Source: a virus
Direction: 5' to 3' (one strand)
Length of the DNA stretch: 34,289 nt
Virus record (IMG/VR): IMGVR_UViG_3300044673_000170
Span: 1-34,289 of that record
Shown here piece after piece: positions 23,631 to 31,973 of this stretch. Made by a program: the position numbers and the translations under genes. The notes beneath the pieces were generated by a model that was not told the origin of the DNA, made no database searches, and saw only the letters and a program-made list of their open reading frames with translations. Position 1 is the first letter of the stretch. Every line of letters begins with the position of its first letter.

Positions 23631-24695
23631 ATGTCGTTTGCTGCGCCTACGTTCCAGGAAATCCACGCCCGGATCCTGGCGGACATCGACGCCAAGATGG
23701 AGGCCGACGGGTCGACTCGCGGCGTCGTCGAATACGCACTCGCGTTCGCTCAGGCCGGCGCGTGCATGCTCCTGTTCGCTGCCATCGATCGGGCCGCACG
23801 CAACAAGGTGCCGACGACCGCGACCGATGCGGTCAAGCTCCTGTGGGCCACGTTCTTCGGCATCGATCGCAAGCCGGCCACGTACAACACCGGCGAGGCC
23901 GACTTCGACGCGACGGCAGGCTCGACGATTCCGGCGGGCACGACGCTTCGTCTGCGCAACGGCGTGGAGTTCGCGACGGATAGCCTCGCGACCGAGAGCG
24001 GCGGATCGATTCATGTCGCATTCACGGCGACGAACACGGGCCTTGCTGGCCGCAGTTCATCAGGCACCGCGATCTTCCTCGGCTCGCCCGTTGCTGGCGT
24101 CAACAGCGAGGGCGTCGTCGACACCGACGGCATCTCTGGCGGCACCGATATCGAGACGGTGGAGTCGGTCTACGCTCGGCTCCTGACGCGCCTCAGGACG
24201 CCACCCAAGGGCGGCACCGAGGCTGACTTCGAGGCGTGGACGCGCGCGACTGAGGGCGTCGACGTCGACGGCGTTTGGGTGCGCCCGAACGAGCTCGGAC
24301 CGTCGAGCGTGAAGGTGCTTTTCACGACGACCGCGGATGACCCGATTCCAATCGGCGGCGAACCAACCCTCGTCACGGCGTACCTGGAAACGAAAGCCCC
24401 CGTCGACCTGCTCACGGTCCAGGCGATCGCTCCGACGCCGCAGACGCTCGACCCGGACATTCAACTCTCGCCGAACACCGCTGACGTTCGCGCCGCAGTG
24501 ACGGCCGCGATCAAGCAGCTCCTGCGAGACGAAGCGGTGCCAGGTGAAACGCTGCTGCTCTCGCACATCAACGAGGCGATCAGCGGTGCGACGGGCGAGG
24601 TCGACCACGTGCTCGTTTCGCCTGTTGCCGACGTCGTCCCAGGCGACTCGGACACACTGATCGTCATCGGCACGCCATCCTACAGCTCGCTCTGA
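23631..24695 (+). CDS. Baseplate J-like protein (Mu gp47-like, 354 aa)
   Basis: The protein has PTFQEIHARILADIDAKM at the start, the segment GIDRKPATYNTGEADFDATAG, TIPAGTTLRLRNGVEFATD, and later ETVESVYARLLTRLRTPPKGGT with FEAWTRATEGVDVDGVWV. This is the Baseplate_J order (T4 gp6/Mu gp47). It makes the wedge arms of the baseplate. The size is normal. It starts seven bases after the gp46-like stop and is followed by a fibre-like gene rather than directly by the gp48-like gene. Confidence 0.92.
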   Translation: MSFAAPTFQEIHARILADIDAKMEADGSTRGVVEYALAFAQAGACMLLFAAIDRAARNKVPTTATDAVKLLWATFFGIDRKPATYNTGEADFDATAGSTIPAGTTLRLRNGVEFATDSLATESGGSIHVAFTATNTGLAGRSSSGTAIFLGSPVAGVNSEGVVDTDGISGGTDIETVESVYARLLTRLRTPPKGGTEADFEAWTRATEGVDVDGVWVRPNELGPSSVKVLFTTTADDPIPIGGEPTLVTAYLETKAPVDLLTVQAIAPTPQTLDPDIQLSPNTADVRAAVTAAIKQLLRDEAVPGETLLLSHINEAISGATGEVDHVLVSPVADVVPGDSDTLIVIGTPSYSSL

Positions 24696-24701
24696 GGCAT
24701 C

Positions 24702-25583
24702 ATGGCTCATCGTATCGATCACTCGACAGCCCTCGCGGATGCCAACGGAACCGGAAAGGATGGCTTCGGCGAGGAACATCCGACCAAGACCATCGTCACC
24801 GCCGACTGGCTGAACGACACGTGCCAAGAGCAGATTTGCCAGACCATCGAGGGCGACGGCGACACGCTCGTGAAGGGCACGCATACGCAGCTCAACACGG
24901 TGATGCAGCGTCGTGTGAAGGGCCCGAGCGGCGGCACGTCGACAGACAATGCGATCGCGCGATGGGACGGCACCAATGGCCGTCTCGTGCAGAACAGCGC
25001 CGTGACCGTGAGCGATGCCGGATCCGTCGTTGCGACTGCGAACGTCGAGGCCGGCGCATACGTGCTGGCTGTCAACGACGTGCAGATTACCGGGTCAGGC
25101 GAGTTCGTTCACGCGCCAGCCAAGCCGCGCACGCTAGAACTCAGTCACCATTCCTTCAAGATCCCGTCCGGGACGTACACCGTCGCGAACACGGCGTACA
25201 CATTCCAGACGAATAGCATGTACGCGATGCTCGACCTTTCGACGTTCATCCGGTACGGATGCGTCATCACCTCGATCAAAGCGCTGGTGTCTCCTGGCGC
25301 CGCACGTTCCGGATCGAACCGAATGTATCTGTCGCTGGTGAAGCGAACCGGGATGAGCTTCGGTGGCAGCCCTTCCTACGGAAGCTCCTCGGTGCCAGTG
25401 CTGACATACGACGATGGCACAACGACTGGACCTCAGGTCATCACATCTGGAACGATCTCGGAGACGGTCGGGTCGAATAGGTACGTTCTGTTCGTTGGCG
25501 CTGGCAATACCGCCGGCTCCGCCAACGACGGATTCCACGGGGTGGAGATTGCCTTCACCGATCCTGGACCGCGCAACTACTGA
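24702..25583 (+). CDS. Tail fibre-like/receptor-binding protein (293 aa)
   Basis: The N-terminal part (MAHRIDHSTALADANGTGK) is a possible baseplate-attachment end. The central segment ARWDGTNGRLVQNSAVTVSDAG is a pattern common in phage fibres (A-R-W-D-G-T-x-G-R-x-x-Q-N-S-x-V-x-x-S-D-x-G). The rest is beta-rich, with a C-terminal part of Ser, Gly and Thr strands. It lies between the J-like and gp48-like genes, which are adjacent in Mu, so it looks inserted. Its last seven bases overlap the antisense lipoprotein gene. Confidence 0.65.
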   Translation: MAHRIDHSTALADANGTGKDGFGEEHPTKTIVTADWLNDTCQEQICQTIEGDGDTLVKGTHTQLNTVMQRRVKGPSGGTSTDNAIARWDGTNGRLVQNSAVTVSDAGSVVATANVEAGAYVLAVNDVQITGSGEFVHAPAKPRTLELSHHSFKIPSGTYTVANTAYTFQTNSMYAMLDLSTFIRYGCVITSIKALVSPGAARSGSNRMYLSLVKRTGMSFGGSPSYGSSSVPVLTYDDGTTTGPQVITSGTISETVGSNRYVLFVGAGNTAGSANDGFHGVEIAFTDPGPRNY

Positions 25584-25966
25584 CGCTCACACAGAACATG
25601 CGCGGACCAAGGTCCGACGTGAGTCGGCAATTGCTCCCATTCTCCGCCGCCAAGTGTGACGAACGCGGTATGTGAACCGTTGAGCCCGAACACGACGTTG
25701 CCCGTCCAGCATGGGTACGGATTGCAAGCCTGCTCGATCGGCGTCGCCTCTCCAGGATCATCAAAGATCGCGATGTCTGCTCCGGCCGCTTCGCACATCT
25801 TCCACGCATCCTCGAACGTCACCTCGGAATCTCCGAGCATGAAGTAGCGCGGAGCCATGGCCATTCCCGCATCGCCGCTGGACGGATCGGTGCTGGTTGG
25901 CTCCGTAGACGCGTAGCAGCCGGCGGCAGTCAGAAGCAGGGCGACGAATGCGATTCGCATGCGCAT
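25577..25966 (-). CDS. Lipoprotein with C-type-lectin-like domain (129 aa)
   Basis: The start ATG 25966 (ATG 25960 also possible) gives MRMRIAFVALLLTAAGC, with a lipobox LTAAGC, so Cys is probably lipidated. A Thr/Ser/Pro/Asp/Gly linker follows. Then comes a domain with the C-type-lectin layout: FEDAWKMCEAAGADIAIF, GEATPIEQAC, CWTGNVVFGL and a terminal CE (HVLCER), with WSA before it. The gene is antisense to all tail genes around it. It resembles a moron: a lysogenic-conversion type surface lipoprotein expressed independently of the late operon. Ligand is unknown. Confidence 0.7.
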   Translation of the reverse strand: MRMRIAFVALLLTAAGCYASTEPTSTDPSSGDAGMAMAPRYFMLGDSEVTFEDAWKMCEAAGADIAIFDDPGEATPIEQACNPYPCWTGNVVFGLNGSHTAFVTLGGGEWEQLPTHVGPWSAHVLCERQ

Positions 25967-26040
25967 CAACCTGCACATGCGCGCGACGACGTCAACGGCC
26001 GAGTGCGACCGCAGGCGCACTTAGCATCACCATTTGGTTG

Positions 26041-26060
26041 GTGGATCACCCTTGATCCAT
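26041..26060 (+). promoter_or_regulatory. Hairpin before the gp48-like gene
   Basis: TGGATCA, loop CCCT, TGATCCA is a perfect 7-bp stem with an outer G-T pair. It ends directly before the ribosome-binding site AGGG of the next gene. A competing 5-bp stem (26028-26032 with 26039-26043) overlaps it, so two exclusive folds are possible. It may be the boundary of the inserted fibre-lipoprotein segment. Confidence 0.4.
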
Positions 26061-26068
26061 AGGGATTC

Positions 26069-27511
26069 ATGCCCGCACAGAGCACCATCGACCGCGCCCG
26101 CAATGCGCTCCTCGGCCTGCTCCCGCAGCGGCTTTTCCGTCGTGAGCTGGACTCGCCGATCGTCAAGCTCGTATCGGCGCTCGCCGTCGAGTTCGCGCGC
26201 ATCCAGGAGCGCCTCGGCGACCTCCGTGGCGAGGTGCTCCCGAGCCAGACCGAGGAGCTCCTCGACGAGTGGGAGGAGACGCTTGGGCTGACAGCATCGG
26301 GCACCGACGACGATCGTCGAGCCGTGATCGGGGCGAAACTGCTCGACTCGGCCGGGCACGCGAAGCCCGACCTGATCGAGATGGCCACTGCGCTCGGGCA
26401 CGAGCACATTCAGTTCGCGCGCTATCAGCCGTTCTACGCGGGCAGTGGTCGAGCCGGCGATGCTCTGACGAACGATTGGTGGTCGCACGTCGTCCACGTC
26501 AATTTCGTCAGTGTGGACCGAGACGCCGCGCTCGAGTCGCAGTTTGAGCGCGTTCGTCGTGCACACGCGACGTTCGAGTATGACCCGCTCGATCTGAATG
26601 ACTGGCGCGCTCGCGACTGGGTCCACGTCGATCCGGGCACGACCGAGGACCTCTACGGAACGACACGAACGACCCTGCATACGATCGCCGTCGGAAACAG
26701 CGGCAAGATCCTGAGGTCGCCGGACGGCTTCACTTGGACATCAGATCCAACTGGCATCACCGCGAACCTTCGCGGAATCGCCTGGAACGGTCTCGCGTAC
26801 GGCCCGTCGATCTGCTTCGTCGTCGTCGGCGCGGGCGGGAAGATCTACACGGGCACTTCTCCAGGCGGCCCGTGGACGCTACGCACGAGCGGCACCATCG
26901 AGGACCTCACGGGCGCGGCATGGACGGGTTCGCTCTTCGTCGTATTCGGCGCGAACAATACGATCCTGACGTCTCCCGACGGCATCACGTGGACGCCTCG
27001 CAGCGTGAGCGCGGGTGCAACGTTCGGATTCTCTGGTGTTGCATTCGATGGTGTCGGCACCGTCATCGCGGCTGGATACGGGTCGGACGTCGCGATCTCG
27101 ACCAACGGCGGCGTCACATGGAGTGCGAACGCGCACGGGCTCACTGGCACGATCATCGGACTCTGCTGGGACGCGACGAACTCGCAGTTCGTCGGCGTTG
27201 GGTTCGATGGAGGGCCGAATACGCTGATTGCGACAAGCCCGGACGGCATCGTGTGGACGCCTCGGCCGGGTGGCGCCGTCATAGGCTTGCTGACTAGCGT
27301 TGCCGAGGGCGAGGGCGTGCTCGTTGCCGCTGGTTGGGCTGGCGGGCTGCTCTCTTCTGGCGATGCCGGCGTGACGTGGTCTTCGCGCACCGTCCCGACG
27401 GATCAGAACCTGAACAGCGTTGTTTGGATGCCCGCCGCAACGATCGCTCCCCATGACGGCTTCGTAGTCGTGGGGGCATCCGGCGTCGCATTCAGTAGCG
27501 CTCGCACCTGA
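26069..27511 (+). CDS. Mu gp48-like baseplate protein fused to Asp-box beta-propeller (480 aa)
   Basis: Residues 1-180 match gp48/DUF2313: LLGLLPQRLFRRELDS, RGEVLPSQTEELLDEWEETLGL and DDRRAVIGAKLL. From about residue 205 to the end six similar segments recur, each with an Asp-box-like loop S-x-D-G-x-T-W: SPDGFTWT, SPDGITWT, STNGGVTW, SPDGIVWT, SGDAGVTW and a degenerate SPGGPWT. The blades read VGNSGKIL ... VGAGGKIY, as in BNR/Ycf48-type propellers. The result is a baseplate part carrying a receptor-binding or carbohydrate-binding propeller. A sialidase active site is not visible. Confidence 0.78.
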   Translation: MPAQSTIDRARNALLGLLPQRLFRRELDSPIVKLVSALAVEFARIQERLGDLRGEVLPSQTEELLDEWEETLGLTASGTDDDRRAVIGAKLLDSAGHAKPDLIEMATALGHEHIQFARYQPFYAGSGRAGDALTNDWWSHVVHVNFVSVDRDAALESQFERVRRAHATFEYDPLDLNDWRARDWVHVDPGTTEDLYGTTRTTLHTIAVGNSGKILRSPDGFTWTSDPTGITANLRGIAWNGLAYGPSICFVVVGAGGKIYTGTSPGGPWTLRTSGTIEDLTGAAWTGSLFVVFGANNTILTSPDGITWTPRSVSAGATFGFSGVAFDGVGTVIAAGYGSDVAISTNGGVTWSANAHGLTGTIIGLCWDATNSQFVGVGFDGGPNTLIATSPDGIVWTPRPGGAVIGLLTSVAEGEGVLVAAGWAGGLLSSGDAGVTWSSRTVPTDQNLNSVVWMPAATIAPHDGFVVVGASGVAFSSART

Positions 27512-27517
27512 GGTCTC

Positions 27518-27883
27518 ATGGCGAAGCACCGATTCGATATGCACGTGGTGCAGGGCTGCTCGTTCCGTCAGCCGTGGAGAGTCGGTGGCGGAACCGCTGC
27601 GGCTGGCATCACGTCGCCGTACGACCTCACGGATGCGCTCATCGAGTTGCGCGTGGTCGACGCGAGTGGCGGGTCGATGTTCGAGACGACGTCCGAAGGC
27701 TCCATGATTGTCATCGTGGACGCGAGCGATGGCAGTTTCGAGATCGACCTCGACGCGGCGACAACGGCAGCGTTTGAGCCTGGCAACGGTCGCTATTCGC
27801 TCTTCGTGACTCTCGCGGATGGCCAGCGCTTCGTAGGGCAAGGCGCGTTCATCGTCGAAGACTCGGTGGAGGCCGCATCGTGA
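27518..27883 (+). CDS. Small beta-sandwich-like baseplate/fibre protein (121 aa)
   Basis: The protein starts with FDMHVVQGCSFRQPW, then YDLTDALIELRVVD, SFEIDLDAATTAAFEPGNGRYSLFVTL and GQRFVGQGAFIVED. This is the immunoglobulin-like pattern of small proteins encoded before phage fibres (G-x-x-F ... L-T-x-A ... Y-x-L-x-L ... G-x-V). Such proteins often join fibres to the baseplate. The GTG start of the large fibre gene overlaps its stop. Confidence 0.65.
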   Translation: MAKHRFDMHVVQGCSFRQPWRVGGGTAAAGITSPYDLTDALIELRVVDASGGSMFETTSEGSMIVIVDASDGSFEIDLDAATTAAFEPGNGRYSLFVTLADGQRFVGQGAFIVEDSVEAAS

Positions 27884-30378
27884 CTACCGTCTTCGAGGTC
27901 ACCGACACGATCGTGCTGTTCGAGGTCGAGGATGCTGGCGAGACGCGCATCATCGAGGTTGGGCCCGCGCACGTTGCGGTCGTTCCGGACGGCTCGATCA
28001 CGCTCGCGAAGCTCGCGACCGAGGTTACCGATGAACTCGGCGGCGTCACGGTCCACAACGACCTCACCGGGCGCGACGCCTCTGATGCGCACCCAACGAG
28101 CGCGATCACCGGGCTCGACGTGGCGCTCGCAGCGAAGGCCACTCCAGCGGACATCACGACAGCGGTTGCTGCGCACGAAGCCGCAAGCGATCCGCACCCG
28201 GGATACACGACCGCGGCCGAGCTTGCGACGGGACTCGCGACGATCACGACGACAAGCATCGGGGCGGCGACACCTTCGGACGTGTCGAGCGCCATCGCGA
28301 CGCATGCGGCAATCGCGACGGCGCACGGCGACTTCCTGCCTCGCGCGGGCGGCACGATCACTGGCGATGTGACCGTCGCGAGCGGCAAGACGATCGACGG
28401 CCGCGACGTCTCGGCCGACGGCTCCACGCTCGACGCCCATGTTGCGAGCACGAGCAACCCGCATTCGACGACGGCAGCGCAGGTCGGAGCTGACCCGGCA
28501 GGCACGGCCGCGGCTGCCGTTGCCGCGATCCCGTCGGATGGCGCATCCGGAGTCGCGTCCCTCCGCACGCTTGGCACGGGCGCGACGCAGGCGACCGCTG
28601 GCAACGATTCGCGCCTTTCGGACACGCGTACGCCTACCGACGCATCGGTGACGACCGCGAAGCTCTCCGCGGGTGTCGCGACGAAGCCCTACGCGATCGT
28701 CGTCGGCAACAGCGCGAGCGGCGACACGGCGGCGAACTGCGACTACCTCGACAACGGCGACGGGACGCAGCTTGCGGCGGCGATCGCGGCCGCGAATCTC
28801 AGCACGGGCACGCCGCTCACGACGTGCGAGGTGTTCGTTCGTCGTGGCGAGTACACGATCTCGTCTCCGATCTCAGTCGGAACGAACGTCATCGTTCGTG
28901 GCAGCCAGGTCAACACGCGATTCCTGATCTCTGGCGCGAATCGTACCGCATTCACGCTTGGCACCGGCGCTCGGCTTGTCGACTTGCTCATACGTGTGAG
29001 CGCACCGCCGTCGGCCGGCACTGGCGCATCGGTCGTCAACATCAACGGATCCGGCGCTGCGCTGATCCACGTTCGCATCGAAAGCTCTGGCAGCTGGAGC
29101 GCAACGCAACTCGGATACGAATCGCTCCGCGCCGCGTTCGGATGGACAAGCGGAACCAACTACTGGTTCCAGCAGTGCTACGCCAACATGAGCACCGGAC
29201 CCGTCTTCACGGGTACGAACTCGAACCTGTTCACCGGCTTCGACGTCGTCGATACGCAGACCGACGCATCGCCGTCCAGCGCGAGCACCGTCCTCACCGG
29301 ATGCCGCACGAACGGATGCGATGTCGGCATCCGCGCCCGCGGCCCGGTGCAGATTACGGGCGCATACGTCGGCGGCGCTTCGCGCTACGGCATGCGCCTC
29401 ATGGACAACGGCACGACGTGCCATGGACCGAACGTCACCGGCGGCGTCGTACAGATCCTCACCGGCGCGAATCCAGATGCTGTCGGCGTATCGATCGAAA
29501 ACAACGGCGGCGCCGGTGGTGTCGTCGGAACGATCGTTGAGGGAGTATCGATCCGCGCCACCACGACGTCGACGATCGCGAACACGTCGAGCGGCGTGCG
29601 CACCACCGGCACGCTCTCGCGGCCAATCATCAACGGGTGCGCGATCCGGCAGTTCCCGAACAGCATCACCATCGGCTCGGGATGCTCGAACGCGCTGATC
29701 GGTGCCAACGAATACGCCGACTACACGACGCAGATCAGCGACTCCGGAACGAGCACGGCGATCGCGGTCATCACCGGCACAAGTGCGGGCGGGTCGCTCA
29801 CCGGCACGTACCCGAATCCGACGATTGCGGCTGGCGCGGTGGGTGGCACCGAGATCGCGAGCGCGATCAAGGACCCGGCGGCCGGCACCGCGGGACTTCG
29901 CACGCTCGGCACGTCGTCGACCAGCGCGTGCGCCGGCAACGATTCGCGGCTATCCGATTCGCGCACGCCGACGTCGCACGCAAGCACGCACGCCACGGGC
30001 GGAGGCGACGCGATCGCGCAGATCGTCAAACTCCGAACGAACGGCAGCTACAAGGTGACCGTGCAGACCGTCAACGCGTCATCAGCAACGATCGACGCGG
30101 ATGCGGACGACGTCGAGGTCACGTACTCGTCGGGCACATGCACGCTCACGCTGCGCGATTCGACCGATCATCCGATCGGCACCGCGATCGTCATCGCGAA
30201 GGCGAACACAGGCAACAACAGCATCATTGTGGCGCCCGACTCCGGCTCGTCGATCAACGGCGGGTCAGCGAATGCGTCGATGACGTTGCCGGACTCGACG
30301 ACCGCGAGCAGCTCCACGACGACCGATCGCGCGTGGCTGCTCGTGCGCACCAGCTCGACGACGTGGCGGGTGCGCTGA
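27880..30378 (+). CDS. Tail fibre/spike with beta-helix domain (832 aa)
   Basis: GTG 27880 overlaps the preceding stop. Residues 60-200 are a fibre shaft with SDPHPGYTTAAEL and SNPHSTTAAQVG repeats. A motif block with LRTLGTGATQATAGNDSRLS at about residue 228 is repeated at about 672 with LRTLGT and AGNDSRLSDSRTPT. Between them (about 285-600) lies a region of turns and strands like a pectin-lyase-type right-handed beta-helix (VFVRRGEYTISSPISVG, TNVIVRGSQVNTRFLISG). The C-terminus is a short beta domain. It is the main candidate receptor-binding fibre, possibly with depolymerase activity. Confidence 0.8.
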   Translation: MTTVFEVTDTIVLFEVEDAGETRIIEVGPAHVAVVPDGSITLAKLATEVTDELGGVTVHNDLTGRDASDAHPTSAITGLDVALAAKATPADITTAVAAHEAASDPHPGYTTAAELATGLATITTTSIGAATPSDVSSAIATHAAIATAHGDFLPRAGGTITGDVTVASGKTIDGRDVSADGSTLDAHVASTSNPHSTTAAQVGADPAGTAAAAVAAIPSDGASGVASLRTLGTGATQATAGNDSRLSDTRTPTDASVTTAKLSAGVATKPYAIVVGNSASGDTAANCDYLDNGDGTQLAAAIAAANLSTGTPLTTCEVFVRRGEYTISSPISVGTNVIVRGSQVNTRFLISGANRTAFTLGTGARLVDLLIRVSAPPSAGTGASVVNINGSGAALIHVRIESSGSWSATQLGYESLRAAFGWTSGTNYWFQQCYANMSTGPVFTGTNSNLFTGFDVVDTQTDASPSSASTVLTGCRTNGCDVGIRARGPVQITGAYVGGASRYGMRLMDNGTTCHGPNVTGGVVQILTGANPDAVGVSIENNGGAGGVVGTIVEGVSIRATTTSTIANTSSGVRTTGTLSRPIINGCAIRQFPNSITIGSGCSNALIGANEYADYTTQISDSGTSTAIAVITGTSAGGSLTGTYPNPTIAAGAVGGTEIASAIKDPAAGTAGLRTLGTSSTSACAGNDSRLSDSRTPTSHASTHATGGGDAIAQIVKLRTNGSYKVTVQTVNASSATIDADADDVEVTYSSGTCTLTLRDSTDHPIGTAIVIAKANTGNNSIIVAPDSGSSINGGSANASMTLPDSTTASSSTTTDRAWLLVRTSSTTWRVR

Positions 30379-30379
30379 G

Positions 30380-31162
30380 ATGCCCGTCGCATGTCGATTC
30401 CCGGCGGCGTCGGTTGGGTTGCGGCATCTCGAATCGACGATCCGCGCAGCCGCCGCGTCCACGGGCCTGTGGCTTCGCATGGACCTCGTATCGCGCGCAT
30501 CGATCTCGGGCGGCGTCTACTCGTCGATCACGAGCGACGAAGGCCGCGGCCTGTCGTTCACAGCGAGCGGATCGCCGACGCAACGCACGGTCGGGCAGCA
30601 CCTCGTTCCAGACTTCGACGGGACCAACGACGTCTTCACCGGCCCTCTGCTCTCGACCATCCTCGGTTCGCTCGGGCCATACACGATCGAGGTCGTGTTC
30701 CTCGCGGACACACTCCGCGCGTCGACCAACTACGCCGCGAATGGGCTCGTCGCGACGCAGACGTCGAATCGCCTTTGCCTGACGGCGGGATCGGCCGCGT
30801 GCTACGCGGTGAACTTCTGCTCTCCAGGGTTCGATCGCGTCGCGATCCCAGGCGTGTTGAACGGAAGCGGATCGGCTGTCGTGCCGTCGACGGGAACCAT
30901 CTACCGACTGCGCTCGACGTTCGACAACTCGGCTGCGCTCAACGCGAAACTGGGCGCGTCATCGGGCAACTACAACGGCACGACGGGCGCGCACTTCAGT
31001 GGCAACTACGGGTTCGCCATGCTGCTCGGGAACACCGCGTCTGGCTCGTCGTGGCACGACGGCGCGATCTGCGAGGTGTTCGCGATCCCGTCTGTCATCA
31101 GCGCCGCGCTCGCCGATCAACGCGACGAGTGGGTCCGCACCGTGTGGGGGGCATCCGTATGA
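30380..31162 (+). CDS. LamG/concanavalin-like receptor-binding protein (260 aa)
   Basis: The protein has HLVPDFDGTNDVFTGPLLS at about residue 70, then LGPYTIEVVFLADT and GLVATQTSNRLCL, a jelly-roll concanavalin-like pattern in which F-D-G-x-N-D is the typical LamG strand. The last part (GYFAM-type strands, DGAICEVFAIPS) completes the fold. Such domains bind glycans, so this may be a second adhesin at the fibre tip or a separate binding protein. ATG 30380 follows the fibre stop directly. Confidence 0.65.
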   Translation: MPVACRFPAASVGLRHLESTIRAAAASTGLWLRMDLVSRASISGGVYSSITSDEGRGLSFTASGSPTQRTVGQHLVPDFDGTNDVFTGPLLSTILGSLGPYTIEVVFLADTLRASTNYAANGLVATQTSNRLCLTAGSAACYAVNFCSPGFDRVAIPGVLNGSGSAVVPSTGTIYRLRSTFDNSAALNAKLGASSGNYNGTTGAHFSGNYGFAMLLGNTASGSSWHDGAICEVFAIPSVISAALADQRDEWVRTVWGASV

Positions 31163-31470
31163 CAACGCAGCAAGAGCTCGCCGACATCGTCGCGCGATTG
31201 AACACGCTCGGGTACGAGATCGATGCCGCCGGGCAATCGGGCCGATACCGAATCCGAGGCACGGGGTCGTGGTCGGGCACGGACATCGAGCTCGTGTTCG
31301 CGGGCGTGCGCGGGGGCTACAGGCTGGCAGCGCAGAAGGCGCGCGACAACGGGCACGCCGACGTCGCCGCGCTCTACGAGATCGAGAGCAACTGGCCACC
31401 AGCGCCTTCGATTCCGGATCAGGCACAGGCGCCCGGCAACGCCAATGTCAACGCGAAAGCTGGCGCGTAA
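31159..31470 (+). CDS. Small hypothetical protein, paralogue of the 2541 gene (103 aa)
   Basis: ATG 31159 overlaps the previous stop. The core IVARLNTLGYEIDAAG, YRIRGTG, ELVFAGVRGGYRLAAQKAR repeats the pattern of the 90-residue protein at 2541-2813 (helix, L-x-x-L-G-Y/F, strands, G-x-R-L/I-AA-K/Q-KAR). A Pro/Ala-rich tail follows. Function is unknown; a role in a complex present at both early and late times is one idea. It leads into the lysis region. Confidence 0.6.
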   Translation: MTTQQELADIVARLNTLGYEIDAAGQSGRYRIRGTGSWSGTDIELVFAGVRGGYRLAAQKARDNGHADVAALYEIESNWPPAPSIPDQAQAPGNANVNAKAGA

Positions 31471-31958
31471 TGGCTTCGCTTGAGCAAGTCGGTTCGTACA
31501 TCGGCACAGCCGTTGCCGCGCTCGGGCTCGGGCGCGCATGGCAATGGCTCGCGACTCGCGAGAGGCGAATCGGAGCGGAAGCCACGGCAGACGCACGCGT
31601 TGACGTTGCGCGCGAGGACACCGCAAAGCACGCACTCGACGCTCTCGACGGTGCGCATCAGCACGTGTACCGATCAAACGCCGCGCTCGTGGACTGCGAG
31701 AAGCGGACGGCGGCAGCCGAGTCTCGGGCCGCGCGGGCCGAGGAGCGATGTGAGGCGCTCGAAGGTCGGTTCGAGACGCTCGAGCAAGAGCACGGAAAGT
31801 GCCCCGGCATCATCGAAGCGATGAAGGCAACGGTCGACGCGTCGAACAACGCGATCGCGCAGATCGGTCTGGAGATGACCGAACAGACGCGTCGACTGGG
31901 CGACCTGACCGCGCGCCTCGCCAGATACGAATCCACGCCTCCGCCGAGTGCGGAGTGA
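31470..31958 (+). CDS. Membrane-anchored coiled-coil protein, spanin/holin-type candidate (162 aa)
   Basis: Begins MASLEQVGSYIGTAVAALGL, a short hydrophobic segment, then a long heptad-rich helix (RIGAEATADARVDVARED, CEKRTAAAESRAARAEERCEALEGRFETLEQEH). A second helix follows before a Pro-rich end. The layout of one membrane anchor and a long coiled coil is that of inner-membrane spanins (Rz-like), but the family cannot be confirmed. It starts in a one-base overlap with the preceding stop. Confidence 0.5.
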   Translation: MASLEQVGSYIGTAVAALGLGRAWQWLATRERRIGAEATADARVDVAREDTAKHALDALDGAHQHVYRSNAALVDCEKRTAAAESRAARAEERCEALEGRFETLEQEHGKCPGIIEAMKATVDASNNAIAQIGLEMTEQTRRLGDLTARLARYESTPPPSAE

Positions 31959-31973
31959 ACCGAAGGAACAACC

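Noticed and set aside
26069-27511. Sialidase (neuraminidase) call for the Asp-box protein
   Set aside because: Asp-box loops are present, but no catalytic Arg triad (R-I-P-type) or Tyr/Glu pair can be placed, so only a propeller fold is claimed.
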